Origin: Candidatus Thioglobus sp.
Lineage (GTDB): Bacteria; Pseudomonadota; Gammaproteobacteria; PS1; Pseudothioglobaceae
Assembly: GCA_018644675.1 (NCBI GenBank)
Contig: JABGQC010000003.1
Coordinates: 1 to 62,875 of the forward strand
DNA length: 62,875 nucleotides
Reading direction: 5' to 3'
Under the pieces are notes generated by a model. The model was not told where the DNA came from. It saw only the letters and a list, made by a program, of their open reading frames with translations, and searched no databases. Both the position numbers and the translations under genes were made by a program. Below are positions 10,510 to 17,092 of the stretch, one piece after another. The first letter of the stretch is position 1. Each line of letters opens with the position of its first letter.

Positions 10510-10597
10510 GGAGAGATGTCAGAGCGGTTTAATTTGCTCGCTTGGAAAGCGGGTGTACGGCAACGTACCGAGGGTTCGAATCCCTCTCTCTCCACCA
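10510..10597 (+). tRNA. tRNA-Ser (anticodon GGA), CCA encoded
   Basis: The 88-base gene has a perfect 7-bp acceptor stem (GGAGAGA/TCTCTCC). The anticodon loop is TTGGAAA with anticodon GGA at 10544-10546. A long variable arm typical of class II tRNAs and a T arm GAGGG-TTCGAAT-CCCTC follow, with CCA encoded. The discriminator base is A, whereas bacterial tRNA-Ser usually has G. The 3' 23 bases are duplicated at 21251-21273, marking this gene as an integration target. Confidence 0.96.
10575..10597 (+). repeat. Attachment-site repeat, left copy (3' end of tRNA-Ser)
   Basis: The last 23 bases of the tRNA gene, from the T loop to CCA, recur exactly at 21251-21273 in the same orientation. Sequence on both sides of the two copies differs. 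This is the pattern left when an element integrates into a tRNA 3' end. Confidence 0.85.
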
Positions 10598-10613
10598 TAT
10601 TTTTACTTAAAAA

Positions 10614-10645
10614 TCAATGACTTATAAATGTTTACAAGTCATTGA
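10614..10645. repeat. 10-bp inverted repeat just inside the island's left end
   Basis: TCAATGACTT (10614-10623) and AAGTCATTGA (10636-10645) are perfect inverted copies with a 12-base spacer, starting 16 bp after the tRNA CCA. It lacks a T-run, so it is not a standard terminator. It could be a recombinase arm site or a processing hairpin. Confidence 0.55.
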
Positions 10646-10653
10646 CACTACAT

Positions 10654-10667
10654 TTTTCACGTGAAAA
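10654..10667. repeat. Perfect 14-bp palindrome
   Basis: TTTTCACGTGAAAA is a perfect palindrome. Allowing one bulged T, the symmetry extends to 10649-10671. It lies in the 268-bp gene-free stretch between the tRNA and the first island gene and could be a protein-binding site. Confidence 0.5.
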
Positions 10668-10722
10668 TGTACTTAAGTTTTTCCTAGAATTGCCACTGTT
10701 ACTGTATTTTTTGAATAAAAAT

Positions 10723-10744
10723 GAGGGATTCTTGCCCTCTACCA
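10723..10744 (+). repeat. Possible decayed third copy of a tRNA T-arm end
   Basis: GAGGG-7 bases-CCCTC followed by TACCA repeats the stem sequence and the 5-bp/7-base geometry of the tRNA-Ser T arm, but the loop (ATTCTTG) is altered and most of the acceptor strand is missing. It may be an old attachment scar, or a chance hairpin. Confidence 0.3.
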
Positions 10745-10865
10745 ATTATCAAAGCAAGGAGTAAATTGGCTGGACATTTTCAATGGGTCTTTTAGGTAAT
10801 AAGTGTTAGCCCTTATGTGTCAGCCAAGGACTTTTAATCACTTTTATTTAAACAGGCGACCCACC

Positions 10866-11063
10866 TTATAAAATAATATTTTTTTCAGAATCAATGATGT
10901 GATTTAAAACTTGATCCCAATCCTGATCAGCCATTTTATTGATAGAAAAATTAGCTATTATTGAGGTTTCGTTTTGCGTTTCAATGAATTTTAATTCATT
11001 TTTTAGGTGGCTAGAATCTGGGAAGTAGCCTACATCTAGAACAAAATATTTTAAGTTAGTCAT
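10866..11063 (-). CDS. Small protein at the end of the sulfur-relay operon (unknown)
   Basis: This 65-residue protein has no cysteine and no membrane segment. It begins MTNLKYFVLDVGYF, which could be the first strand of a small alpha/beta fold. It follows two DsrE-like genes, in the place where dsrH/tusB lies in dsrEFH or tusDCB clusters, but I see no convincing DsrH sequence match and it lacks the DsrH cysteine. No Shine-Dalgarno is clear before the ATG. It is the last gene of the minus-strand operon. Confidence 0.6.
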   Translation of the reverse strand: MTNLKYFVLDVGYFPDSSHLKNELKFIETQNETSIIANFSINKMADQDWDQVLNHIIDSEKNIIL

Positions 11064-11080
11064 GTTGTATGTTTTATCGG

Positions 11081-11365
11081 TTAAATGGTAAGTATGTGAT
11101 TAGATTTGTCTAATTCTGCACGAAATTGAACTTGGTCTATTTGTTGCATGTTGGCATCGTCAAGTATTGATAAAGGCTCAATTTCACACAATTCCAATAG
11201 CTCTGCATTTTCAATAGTCTCTGCATTTTCTTCAATATGCCTATCAACAAAAATACAGCTGACACGGTGTCCAAATATTGTCAATCCAGCTGCCACTCTC
11301 ATTGCTTCCGCATGATCACTTATTGCAAATACTAGAATATCTTTTTTAGTGTTAGATATTGTCAT
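11081..11365 (-). CDS. DsrE/DsrF-like sulfur relay protein
   Basis: The 94-residue cytoplasmic protein has the pattern of the DsrE fold: a first strand (DILVFAIS), then HAEAMRVAAGLTIFGHRV, as in the helix and second strand of DsrE/TusD/TusC proteins. Family members bind and pass on sulfane sulfur or form hetero-oligomers. Cys37 and Cys60 are present. Its ATG overlaps the stop of the preceding DsrE-like gene by four bases, which suggests that the two products form a complex. Confidence 0.7.
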   Translation of the reverse strand: MTISNTKKDILVFAISDHAEAMRVAAGLTIFGHRVSCIFVDRHIEENAETIENAELLELCEIEPLSILDDANMQQIDQVQFRAELDKSNHILTI

Positions 11366-11652
11366 ATTGATACCACCTTATCATGGTTGGCAATCATTTC
11401 ACTTAGGTTTGTTTGACTACCCATAGTAGCAATTGAAGTTGTATTGGGAAGATATCGATCCCAAGAGTGGTGGCATGCTACAGAGTTTTCTATTATGTTT
11501 AGATTTTGCTTAATTTTTGCATCTTCTAAAGTCTTTATGCCTGCACCTGTAAAAAAGCAGCTGTATTGATATTTTTTCCTTATACATGCATCGCTTAGTG
11601 GAAGTAATAGGTCTGCACCACGCTCTTGGCTAATAATAAATAATAAGCTCAT
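11362..11652 (-). CDS. DsrE-like sulfur relay protein
   Basis: The 96-residue protein begins MSLLFIISQERGADLLLPLSDAC, in the style of DsrE/DsrF-fold proteins. It has three cysteines (23, 32, 60). Cys60, in VACHHSWD, is the best candidate for a sulfur-carrying residue, an inference from position only. A clear AAGGAG ribosome site precedes the ATG. It sits downstream of the exported 214-residue protein and overlaps the next gene. Confidence 0.65.
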   Translation of the reverse strand: MSLLFIISQERGADLLLPLSDACIRKKYQYSCFFTGAGIKTLEDAKIKQNLNIIENSVACHHSWDRYLPNTTSIATMGSQTNLSEMIANHDKVVSI

Positions 11653-11663
11653 TTTTTAACTCC

Positions 11664-12308
11664 TTAATCAATAATTATTTTTACATTTGTGTAATCTAAA
11701 GCTACAAGGTTGGCAAAAACTGCAAGTGATGTAGAAATATCTTTTGATTGAATGATGATCTTTTCATGTTTTGACTGGGTTTTAGGGTTATCGACAAACC
11801 TCCAGTTTTGATCTTTCATTTTTTGAATTTGACTTTTTAGTACTAGAAAATTTTCTCTCATTCTTCCTAGATAGGCGCTAGAGCGGAACAGTTGCCTCTT
11901 ACTTCCACTAGCTTTACCTGTTGCCTCAACTAATTGTTTAATATTGTTATTTGACCAAATCCATATTTTTTTTTGCCCAGCAAGAAAAAATAAAGCTGCC
12001 AACGCTTGGCTTTCTTTTTGACTTTCTCCATAAATCAATAATTCATCGGTATGGACTATGTTGGATGTGGAAAAAGCCCAAAAAATATCCCTAAAACTAG
12101 CCAGTTCTCCTTTAGATTCAAAGTCGTTAAAGGGCATGCATTTAGTTTTTTTAGCACTATAAAGTGTACATTCCTGGAGTTTACTGGAATTTACAGGGAC
12201 TATATTTTCTAAGAATTCTTTGCTTAAATTATTTGTATAACTAATATCGGTATTGGCTATCGACTCACCAAGATGTAGAAAAATACTTATCCCAATAATG
12301 TAGAGCAT
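11664..12308 (-). CDS. Exported protein with possible rhodanese-like region (unknown)
   Basis: This 214-residue protein starts with a short signal peptide or membrane anchor (about 1-18). The centre, DELLIYGESQKESQALAALFFLAGQKKIWIWSNN, resembles the middle strand-helix-strand of a rhodanese domain. No CX4-5R active loop is present, so an enzymatic rhodanese role is unlikely. Two cysteines (about 47 and 57) lie in the N-terminal half. The GGAGG Shine-Dalgarno lies in the last codons of the upstream gene. It may be a periplasmic binding or scaffold part of the sulfur system. Confidence 0.6.
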   Translation of the reverse strand: MLYIIGISIFLHLGESIANTDISYTNNLSKEFLENIVPVNSSKLQECTLYSAKKTKCMPFNDFESKGELASFRDIFWAFSTSNIVHTDELLIYGESQKESQALAALFFLAGQKKIWIWSNNNIKQLVEATGKASGSKRQLFRSSAYLGRMRENFLVLKSQIQKMKDQNWRFVDNPKTQSKHEKIIIQSKDISTSLAVFANLVALDYTNVKIIID

Positions 12309-12311
12309 TAA

Positions 12312-12596
12312 TTAACAGCCTCCGAATTGGCGCTCAGGTATTTTTAAGAGTGTATTGTTATTAGTTGTAGGGGGGTTCTCCATATAGTGATCCATTAATT
12401 CAACAACTGGAAGAAATCCATAGTCGTCCCCCATATTTATATTTAGATCAAAATTTTCAATATTTTGTGGTGTATTCATATGCTTAATTTCTTCTGGCGA
12501 TAGCTTGGCAAATGGGAAAATAAGAAGCAGTACAATTAAACTAATTGATAATGCAAATGAGCAAAAAATTAAACCTATTTTTGTTTGATATTTCAT
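12312..12596 (-). CDS. Small single-pass membrane protein (unknown)
   Basis: The 94-residue protein has one membrane segment at about residues 8-31 and a soluble tail of about 60 residues ending in GGC. Topology prediction by eye puts the tail in the periplasm. The terminal Cys is the only one in the tail. I do not recognise a family. It is part of the compact sulfur operon, with an AAAGGT ribosome site. Confidence 0.6.
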   Translation of the reverse strand: MKYQTKIGLIFCSFALSISLIVLLLIFPFAKLSPEEIKHMNTPQNIENFDLNINMGDDYGFLPVVELMDHYMENPPTTNNNTLLKIPERQFGGC

Positions 12597-12615
12597 AATA
12601 CCTTTATTTTTTTAT

Positions 12616-12690
12616 TTAAGTAATGCCAATGTACATTAAGTAGAATGCAGTCACAAAAGCAATTAATTGTGCGGTTGTTTCATAATCCAT
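12616..12690 (-). CDS. 24-residue membrane microprotein
   Basis: A 24-codon frame fills the gap between two membrane-protein genes. It starts MDYETTAQ and continues as one hydrophobic helix (LIAFVTAFYLMYIGIT). AAAGGT lies nine bases before the ATG, inside the last codons of the upstream gene, and the gap has no other purpose that I can see. Its shape recalls small subunits such as CydX or CcoQ, but no homology is claimed. Confidence 0.55.
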   Translation of the reverse strand: MDYETTAQLIAFVTAFYLMYIGIT

Positions 12691-12693
12691 TAT

Positions 12694-12912
12694 TCAATTA
12701 CCTTTAAAGTGTTTTACAAGTTTTTCTATTGAAATTATTTCACCTGATTCTGGATGAATTGTATCTGGCGTAAAGAATGGAACGCCGTGGCTAGAAGCTT
12801 TCAAAGACTCGGGTGTTTTAGCAAACATATAGATAAAAATAACGACTGTGATTATCATAATTAATATCGATATGACTAAAAGCTGTTTATCTTGTGTTGT
12901 GTTAAAAGACAT
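12694..12912 (-). CDS. Small single-pass membrane protein (unknown)
   Basis: The 72-residue protein has one strong membrane helix at about residues 10-31, followed by a tail of about 40 residues with the motif GVPFFTPDTIHPESGEIISIEKLVKHFKG. The tail has no cysteine. The gene lies between the TusA-like gene and the 24-residue microprotein with gaps of three bases, so it is clearly in the same operon. The function is unknown. Confidence 0.65.
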   Translation of the reverse strand: MSFNTTQDKQLLVISILIMIITVVIFIYMFAKTPESLKASSHGVPFFTPDTIHPESGEIISIEKLVKHFKGN

Positions 12913-12915
12913 GTG

Positions 12916-13230
12916 TTAATTTCTTTGTAAAAGAACTTTCCAGCTCTGATCGGAGAAAACTGTTCCTAGATGTATACTGTTTAACTCTGATTGCATGGAT
13001 GCTAAAGATTCCATTGAGGTAGGGTTGTCAATCACTATTTTAATAATATCACCGCTTTTAGCGTCATTCATTGCCCCTTTAGCCATTAATTGTGGCCTAG
13101 GGCACGAGAATCCAAGACAATCAATAGTCCTTGTGATGTTTATCACGTCACCATTGTCAAGAGTTATTGTTGAATCATTGTCGCTGTCGCTGCTTACTTT
13201 GTTAGTAGTTTTTTTTGTAAATAAACCCAT
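12916..13230 (-). CDS. TusA-like sulfur carrier protein
   Basis: TusA-family proteins carry sulfur as a persulfide on one cysteine. The 104-residue protein has the signature DCLGFSCPRPQLMAKGAM with the CPxP cysteine at Cys43, and the typical GDIIKIVIDNPTS segment. A hydrophilic extension of about 30 residues precedes the domain. The start overlaps the stop of the pmpB-like gene by one base. TusA genes are often coupled to YeeE/YedE transporters, where they take up the imported sulfur. Confidence 0.88.
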   Translation of the reverse strand: MGLFTKKTTNKVSSDSDNDSTITLDNGDVINITRTIDCLGFSCPRPQLMAKGAMNDAKSGDIIKIVIDNPTSMESLASMQSELNSIHLGTVFSDQSWKVLLQRN

Positions 13231-13823
13231 TATCCTTCTCCTGTTGTTTTTAAAGATTTCTTTGCTTGAATTTTTAAATATATGAAAAGTAAAACTGCAA
13301 ATTGTATCAATCCAAAAAATATAGCTGGAATTCCAGTTTTTTCTTGAAGTGTTTCTGCATTTGCAAATCCTAGTTGTAAAGTTTCTAAATTAGGCTCGCC
13401 AGTCATTGCAATAGGGGCAGGGGGCCAGTAATCAAATGACCATAATAATGAAAATAAAAACATGCCTATAAATGTGAATATTAATGCCCAGATTGCACCA
13501 ACATTTCCTTCACCAGATTTAACCCATGTCGATACAGTGCAAGCGCCTGCTAACACCATGCCTATTCCAAATATAAATAAGCCGATAACCTGATTAAGGC
13601 CAACATCAAATTTCATGGTATGACCTTGGCCAAAGGTAATAAACGTTGTAAATCCTATGGTTAAAACCATCATAGCGAGCAATAAAGCTTCGGTATTTCG
13701 GTAGGTTTTAAACAATATTGCATCTCTTAATGCTGCTGTATTACAAAACCTAGAGCGTTGCACCAGTAATCCAACTACAGATCCAAATAAAAATGCGACT
13801 AAAATTTCACCAATTACTGACAT
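13230..13823 (-). CDS. YeeE/YedE-family sulfur transporter, half protein B
   Basis: This 197-residue inner-membrane protein has about five membrane helices. The family motifs are QRSRFCNTAA (near residue 23-32) and GMVLAGACTVSTWVKSGEGN. The cysteines in these motifs relay thiosulfate in the related TsuA. It is half of a transporter that in TsuA is one chain; such split pairs are called PmpA/PmpB. The substrate is inferred to be thiosulfate or another sulfane-sulfur compound. An AAGGAA ribosome site precedes the ATG. Confidence 0.85.
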   Translation of the reverse strand: MSVIGEILVAFLFGSVVGLLVQRSRFCNTAALRDAILFKTYRNTEALLLAMMVLTIGFTTFITFGQGHTMKFDVGLNQVIGLFIFGIGMVLAGACTVSTWVKSGEGNVGAIWALIFTFIGMFLFSLLWSFDYWPPAPIAMTGEPNLETLQLGFANAETLQEKTGIPAIFFGLIQFAVLLFIYLKIQAKKSLKTTGEG

Positions 13824-13835
13824 ATCATTCCTTTT

Positions 13836-14327
13836 TTAAAATTTTAAAATTTTTTTATAAATGTGAGATCCGACCCAGGCGCCTGCAATAATCCCGGTCA
13901 TTGATAGATAGCCTCCAAGGTTTAGTTGTGGCGTCAATCCAAAGAATGTTGATACGTTACAAACAAAAGCTAAGCGTATTCCAATGCCCATCATCAGGCC
14001 GCCTATAGTAATCATTACCCATTCAGATAAACTACCTGGAAAGCGCCAAAAGAATTCATTGCTTAACTTTGCCCCAACAAATGCGCCAAAAAGCATGCCA
14101 AGAGAAATGTAAATTTTCCAATAACCGAAATCAGGTGGAAATACTATTTGCCAGAAAGGTATTTCATTAATTTTATCTCCTATAATTAACTCAGCGGCTA
14201 AGCCAGTCATCATTGTTTCGCCACCTCCAACTGTCCATGCACCTAAAATCAAAAAAAGAAAAATATCAAAAAAAGCAATAGCCACTAATGCAATTCTTGG
14301 ATCAAGTGATTTTTTAAAAAAGTCCAT
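13836..14327 (-). CDS. YeeE/YedE-family sulfur transporter, half protein A
   Basis: The 163-residue membrane protein carries the second YeeE/YedE signature GGLMMGIGIRLAFVCNVSTFFG at about residues 110-131. It has four to five helices, and its single motif cysteine is in AFVCN. It lies 12 bases before the B half and is the first gene of the minus-strand operon that ends at 10866. The first ATG lacks a clear Shine-Dalgarno. Confidence 0.85.
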   Translation of the reverse strand: MDFFKKSLDPRIALVAIAFFDIFLFLILGAWTVGGGETMMTGLAAELIIGDKINEIPFWQIVFPPDFGYWKIYISLGMLFGAFVGAKLSNEFFWRFPGSLSEWVMITIGGLMMGIGIRLAFVCNVSTFFGLTPQLNLGGYLSMTGIIAGAWVGSHIYKKILKF

Positions 14328-14701
14328 GTTGGTTATTTATTTTTATAGAAGTTGTGAGCACTATATTTGTTATTTTGAATTCATGGGTAGTATTATTGTA
14401 TTAGTTTTTAAAATGATATTTTTCAACTATATAAATACAGCCCTTGTAACTAAAAAATTACACAAGTATTTTTTTATAGTAGTTGTTAATACTATTTTTT
14501 GTCATGTAAGTTTATAAGCAATATTAATCAATACATTTTTATTATTAATAATTGATGGGTTTATATAGAACACTTTCCGATTTAAAAAAAATGTATAGCA
14601 AATGCTACTACCTTTTAATATATTCTTTAGTGCATAATCAAATTCGAAACAATAAAAGAGGCTGTAGTATGAAAGTAAAAACACAAAAAAACGGAGAAAC
14701 A
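14328..14701. other. Divergent AT-rich control region, no gene
   Basis: This 374-bp gap separates the minus-strand transporter operon from the plus-strand rhodanese gene and must hold both promoters. It is very AT-rich. One sigma-70-like pair on the plus strand (TTGTTA 14367-14372, TATTAT 14391-14396, 18-bp spacing) is seen, but it is far from the rhodanese start. The ECF-type element found elsewhere in the island is absent. Short frames here look random. Confidence 0.5.
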
Positions 14702-15625
14702 ATGATGTTAAAAAACAAACTATTAATATTTACAACAATGTTATTTGCAATGGTATTACAAGCAAATGCATCAATAACTATTGGTACACCATTAGTAAGC
14801 ACCTATTGGTTATCAGATCATAAAGACAAAGTAATTGTGCTCGATGTACAAAAAAAGATAAAAAAAGATATGAAGACAATAGCTGGGGCGGTTTTGGTTG
14901 ACTGGTCTAAAGTTAGAGCCAAAAAAACAGAAGAAGGAATGGGGTTAATTAAAATGCTTCCCACCAAAGTAGAGTTTAATAAGCACATGCAAAGTTTAGG
15001 TGTGAATAATAATAGTGCAATAGTAATTACAACATCAGGAGATGGTGCTTCTAATATATTTTTAGGAACAAGGTTGTATTGGCAGCTAAAATACTATGGT
15101 CACGATAATGTAGCAATGTTAGATGGTGGTAATGCAAAATGGAATAACGAGAAGAAAGCAATGGGTCATGGCGCAACACTTTCTAAAGGTAGTTTTGTTT
15201 CAACAACTGAAAGAAAGGAGCTTCTGGCTACAACATCAGATGTAGAAAAAGCTGTAGAAAGTGGAGATACTGTGTTGGTTGATAGTAGAGAAGAGGACCA
15301 ATATTTAGGATTGTTTTATAAGAAAAAGTATGTTTATAAAGCAGGACATATCCCTGGTGGTAAATCGGCTTTTGGTGGAACATTCTTAAAGCATAAAGGA
15401 AAGACCTTTCAAACAAAGAAAAACATAGCGGATATTTTTAAGGCTAAAGGAATAACGACTACAGGAAAGGGCATAGCTTATTGTAATAGTGGTCATTGGG
15501 GAAGTGGAACATGGTTTATACAACATGAGATTTTAGGCAATAAAAACTTCAAGCTATATGATGGTTCAATGCATGCTTGGACAAAAGGAAACAAGAGACT
15601 TGTAAATAAAATTATTTACGAATAA
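14702..15625 (+). CDS. Exported two-domain rhodanese (thiosulfate sulfurtransferase type)
   Basis: Rhodaneses move sulfane sulfur to thiophilic acceptors. From the ATG at 14702 the protein has 307 residues with a clean signal peptide (about 1-23, cleaved after QANA). The first rhodanese domain (about 25-150) lacks the active cysteine. The second (about 175-305) has Cys261 in YCNSGHWGS, an unusual loop without the common Arg/Lys. I chose 14702 because GGAG lies just upstream and the signal peptide then starts correctly. An upstream in-frame ATG at 14669 would add a charged leader. A strong terminator follows. Confidence 0.85.
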   Translation: MMLKNKLLIFTTMLFAMVLQANASITIGTPLVSTYWLSDHKDKVIVLDVQKKIKKDMKTIAGAVLVDWSKVRAKKTEEGMGLIKMLPTKVEFNKHMQSLGVNNNSAIVITTSGDGASNIFLGTRLYWQLKYYGHDNVAMLDGGNAKWNNEKKAMGHGATLSKGSFVSTTERKELLATTSDVEKAVESGDTVLVDSREEDQYLGLFYKKKYVYKAGHIPGGKSAFGGTFLKHKGKTFQTKKNIADIFKAKGITTTGKGIAYCNSGHWGSGTWFIQHEILGNKNFKLYDGSMHAWTKGNKRLVNKIIYE

Positions 15626-15632
15626 TCACTTA

Positions 15633-15663
15633 CATTCAAACCATTTAATAGATGGTTTGAATG
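15633..15663 (+). terminator. Terminator after the exported rhodanese gene
   Basis: CATTCAAACCAT and ATGGTTTGAATG form a perfect 12-bp stem with a seven-base loop, followed by TTTTT. The last five stem bases are also the first five bases of a second inverted repeat (15659-15713). Confidence 0.85.
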
Positions 15664-15713
15664 TTTTTATATTTATATTTAGGTTTAATTTAAATTTAAA
15701 TATAAAAACATTC
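15659..15713. repeat. 17-bp inverted repeat overlapping the rhodanese terminator
   Basis: The 17-base arms 15659-15675 and 15697-15713 (left arm begins GAATGTTTTTATATTT) are perfect inverted copies around a 21-base AT-rich loop. Because GAATG at 15659-15663 also closes the terminator stem, the two hairpins cannot both be complete. It lies just before the cytochrome c gene. Confidence 0.7.
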
Positions 15714-15750
15714 TAATTAGGGCGGCAATATTTCAACTAGAAAAATTATA

Positions 15751-16383
15751 TTGGTCTTTATGGTACTTATCTTTTTAGGTGGTCCCATAAAGGCCAATTC
15801 TATTATTGGTATAAAACAAGTGTCTTTAATTGAATATGATGAGCAACTATGTAGTTCAGAGCTGGTTATTATTAGAGGCGATCTTGCAAAGCTAACCAAA
15901 ATAACAACGCCTGAATTATATAAAAAAGGGTTAAAAATCCGAATAGATGGAGCTTTTAGAACACTTAACTGGATTTGCAGAGGGGTTATTGATAATAACC
16001 TCAATGTTTCATATTTATTTAAAGAGTTAGAGCAATTGTTTATAGCAAAAAAGTTTCAAGAGTTGTATTTGAAGCTTGATTTTTTAATAAAAAAATATCC
16101 ACTAAATCTTGATCAATACTTACCAGGTAGCGCATCAAAAAAAGATACAAAGGTTGGGATGAAAATTTATCAGCATTATTGCCACGGCTGTCATTTGAGC
16201 CATAACGACCAAATAAAGATGCCAGCATTATCATTAGAGATAATGGCTAAAAATCTTTCATCTGAAGAGTTTATTGCGCGTATGATTGCCGGAGTTAAGG
16301 GTAATGGTGTAATTGCGCTAAGAAACCCTTTGAGTCGTAAAGATATTTCCAGTATTTATAGCTATTTACTGTATAAAGAATAA
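15751..16383 (+). CDS. Exported mono-haem c-type cytochrome
   Basis: The C-terminal third is a small class I cytochrome c domain with haem site CHGCH (Cys144, Cys147, His148 from the TTG start) and a possible axial Met after it (KMPALS). The first 125 residues match no family that I recognise. The start is uncertain. No ATG or GTG lies between the upstream stop (15718) and the hydrophobic signal sequence. TTG at 15751 is the first usable codon, yet the Arg-Lys that would complete a signal peptide lies upstream, after a GGGCGG stretch. A rare start codon such as ATT at 15730 is possible. It may accept electrons from sulfur oxidation. Confidence 0.72.
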   Translation: MVFMVLIFLGGPIKANSIIGIKQVSLIEYDEQLCSSELVIIRGDLAKLTKITTPELYKKGLKIRIDGAFRTLNWICRGVIDNNLNVSYLFKELEQLFIAKKFQELYLKLDFLIKKYPLNLDQYLPGSASKKDTKVGMKIYQHYCHGCHLSHNDQIKMPALSLEIMAKNLSSEEFIARMIAGVKGNGVIALRNPLSRKDISSIYSYLLYKE

Positions 16384-16395
16384 ATTACAACAGCA

Positions 16396-16418
16396 TGATG
16401 TCCTGTCATCACATTTTT
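16396..16418 (+). terminator. Possible terminator after the cytochrome gene
   Basis: TGATG and CATCA pair around a six-base loop and are followed by CATTTTTTT. The stem is only five bp, so read-through into the next gene is likely. Confidence 0.4.
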
Positions 16419-16432
16419 TTAGGTAGTTAAAT

Positions 16433-16726
16433 ATGTCCACATTATTTTCTGATCGTAAACTTAAGCACTTGTTTAACGTTTGCTCAACTGAACAAGTAAA
16501 AGAGTTCGTCCCACTTAAGAGAAGTATTCGCATACATGGGCATGGTACGACCATTAGACTGGAAGAAGCTTATTGGACAGTTTTAGAGCAAATGGCGGAA
16601 GATGAAGAGTTGTCATTGGCAAAATTGCTGGAGCTGATTAGCGACACCTGTTTAGTGGCAAATGATAAAAACCTTGCCTCTTGTTTGCGAGTATTATGTT
16701 TAAAGTATATTAATATTTATTATTAG
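16433..16726 (+). CDS. Ribbon-helix-helix domain protein
   Basis: The 97-residue protein contains the RHH_4-type pattern KRSIRIHGHGTTIRLEEAYW at about residues 29-48, followed by LEQMAEDEELSLAKLLELI. It is thus a likely small DNA-binding repressor. The N-terminal 25 residues and the C-terminal half have four cysteines in total (17, 73, 84, 89), so thiol control is possible but unproven. It lies 49 bp after the cytochrome gene on the same strand. Targets could include the divergent island operons. Confidence 0.75.
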   Translation: MSTLFSDRKLKHLFNVCSTEQVKEFVPLKRSIRIHGHGTTIRLEEAYWTVLEQMAEDEELSLAKLLELISDTCLVANDKNLASCLRVLCLKYINIYY

Positions 16727-16816
16727 CACACTTTAGCAACTCCTCTTGCGCCTTTATTGCATTTCCCAGACATATGTAGAGGGCTATTCTCACTACTTTA
16801 GTAATTTTAGATTTTA

Positions 16817-17059
16817 TTAAAAATTATCACTAAGCCAGTCATTAATTATTGTGCGATCAGGTATGCCACCAGAATGAACGACTTTATCATTAATTACTAC
16901 AGCTGGAGTCGACATCACACCATAGCCAACAATCTCACTCATCTCTTCAACTTTAATTAGGTTAATTTTAATATCTTTGGCTTCTGCCGCCGTTTTTATC
17001 AATTCTAGGGTGTTTTTACAGTTAGCACATCCTGTGCCCAACACTTTTATTGTTTGCAT
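16817..17059 (-). CDS. Small thioredoxin-like redox-active disulfide protein
   Basis: The 80-residue protein belongs to the small thioredoxin-fold family found beside ArsP-type permeases. It has active-site Cys11 and Cys14 (GTGCANCKN) and the cis-Pro segment VMSTPAVVINDKVVHSG. It has no signal peptide and should act in the cytoplasm. It is the last gene of the permease operon, whose promoter carries the ECF-type element. Confidence 0.88.
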   Translation of the reverse strand: MQTIKVLGTGCANCKNTLELIKTAAEAKDIKINLIKVEEMSEIVGYGVMSTPAVVINDKVVHSGGIPDRTIINDWLSDNF

Positions 17060-17092
17060 TTTGACTTCCTTATTAAAAAATTAATTTCATTT

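Noticed and set aside
10723..10744. GAGGG-N7-CCCTC element as a functional second tRNA
   Set aside because: There is no acceptor stem, D arm or anticodon arm around it; at most it is a decayed tRNA 3' end.
14326..14517. 63-codon hydrophobic open frame in the divergent AT-rich region
   Set aside because: It overlaps the start of the transporter gene on the other strand and has no ribosome site. Its Phe/Ile/Tyr-rich composition is what random AT-rich DNA gives.
14669..14701. Upstream start for the exported rhodanese at 14669
   Set aside because: It would put a charged 11-residue leader before the signal peptide. The ATG at 14702 has its own GGAG and gives a normal signal peptide.
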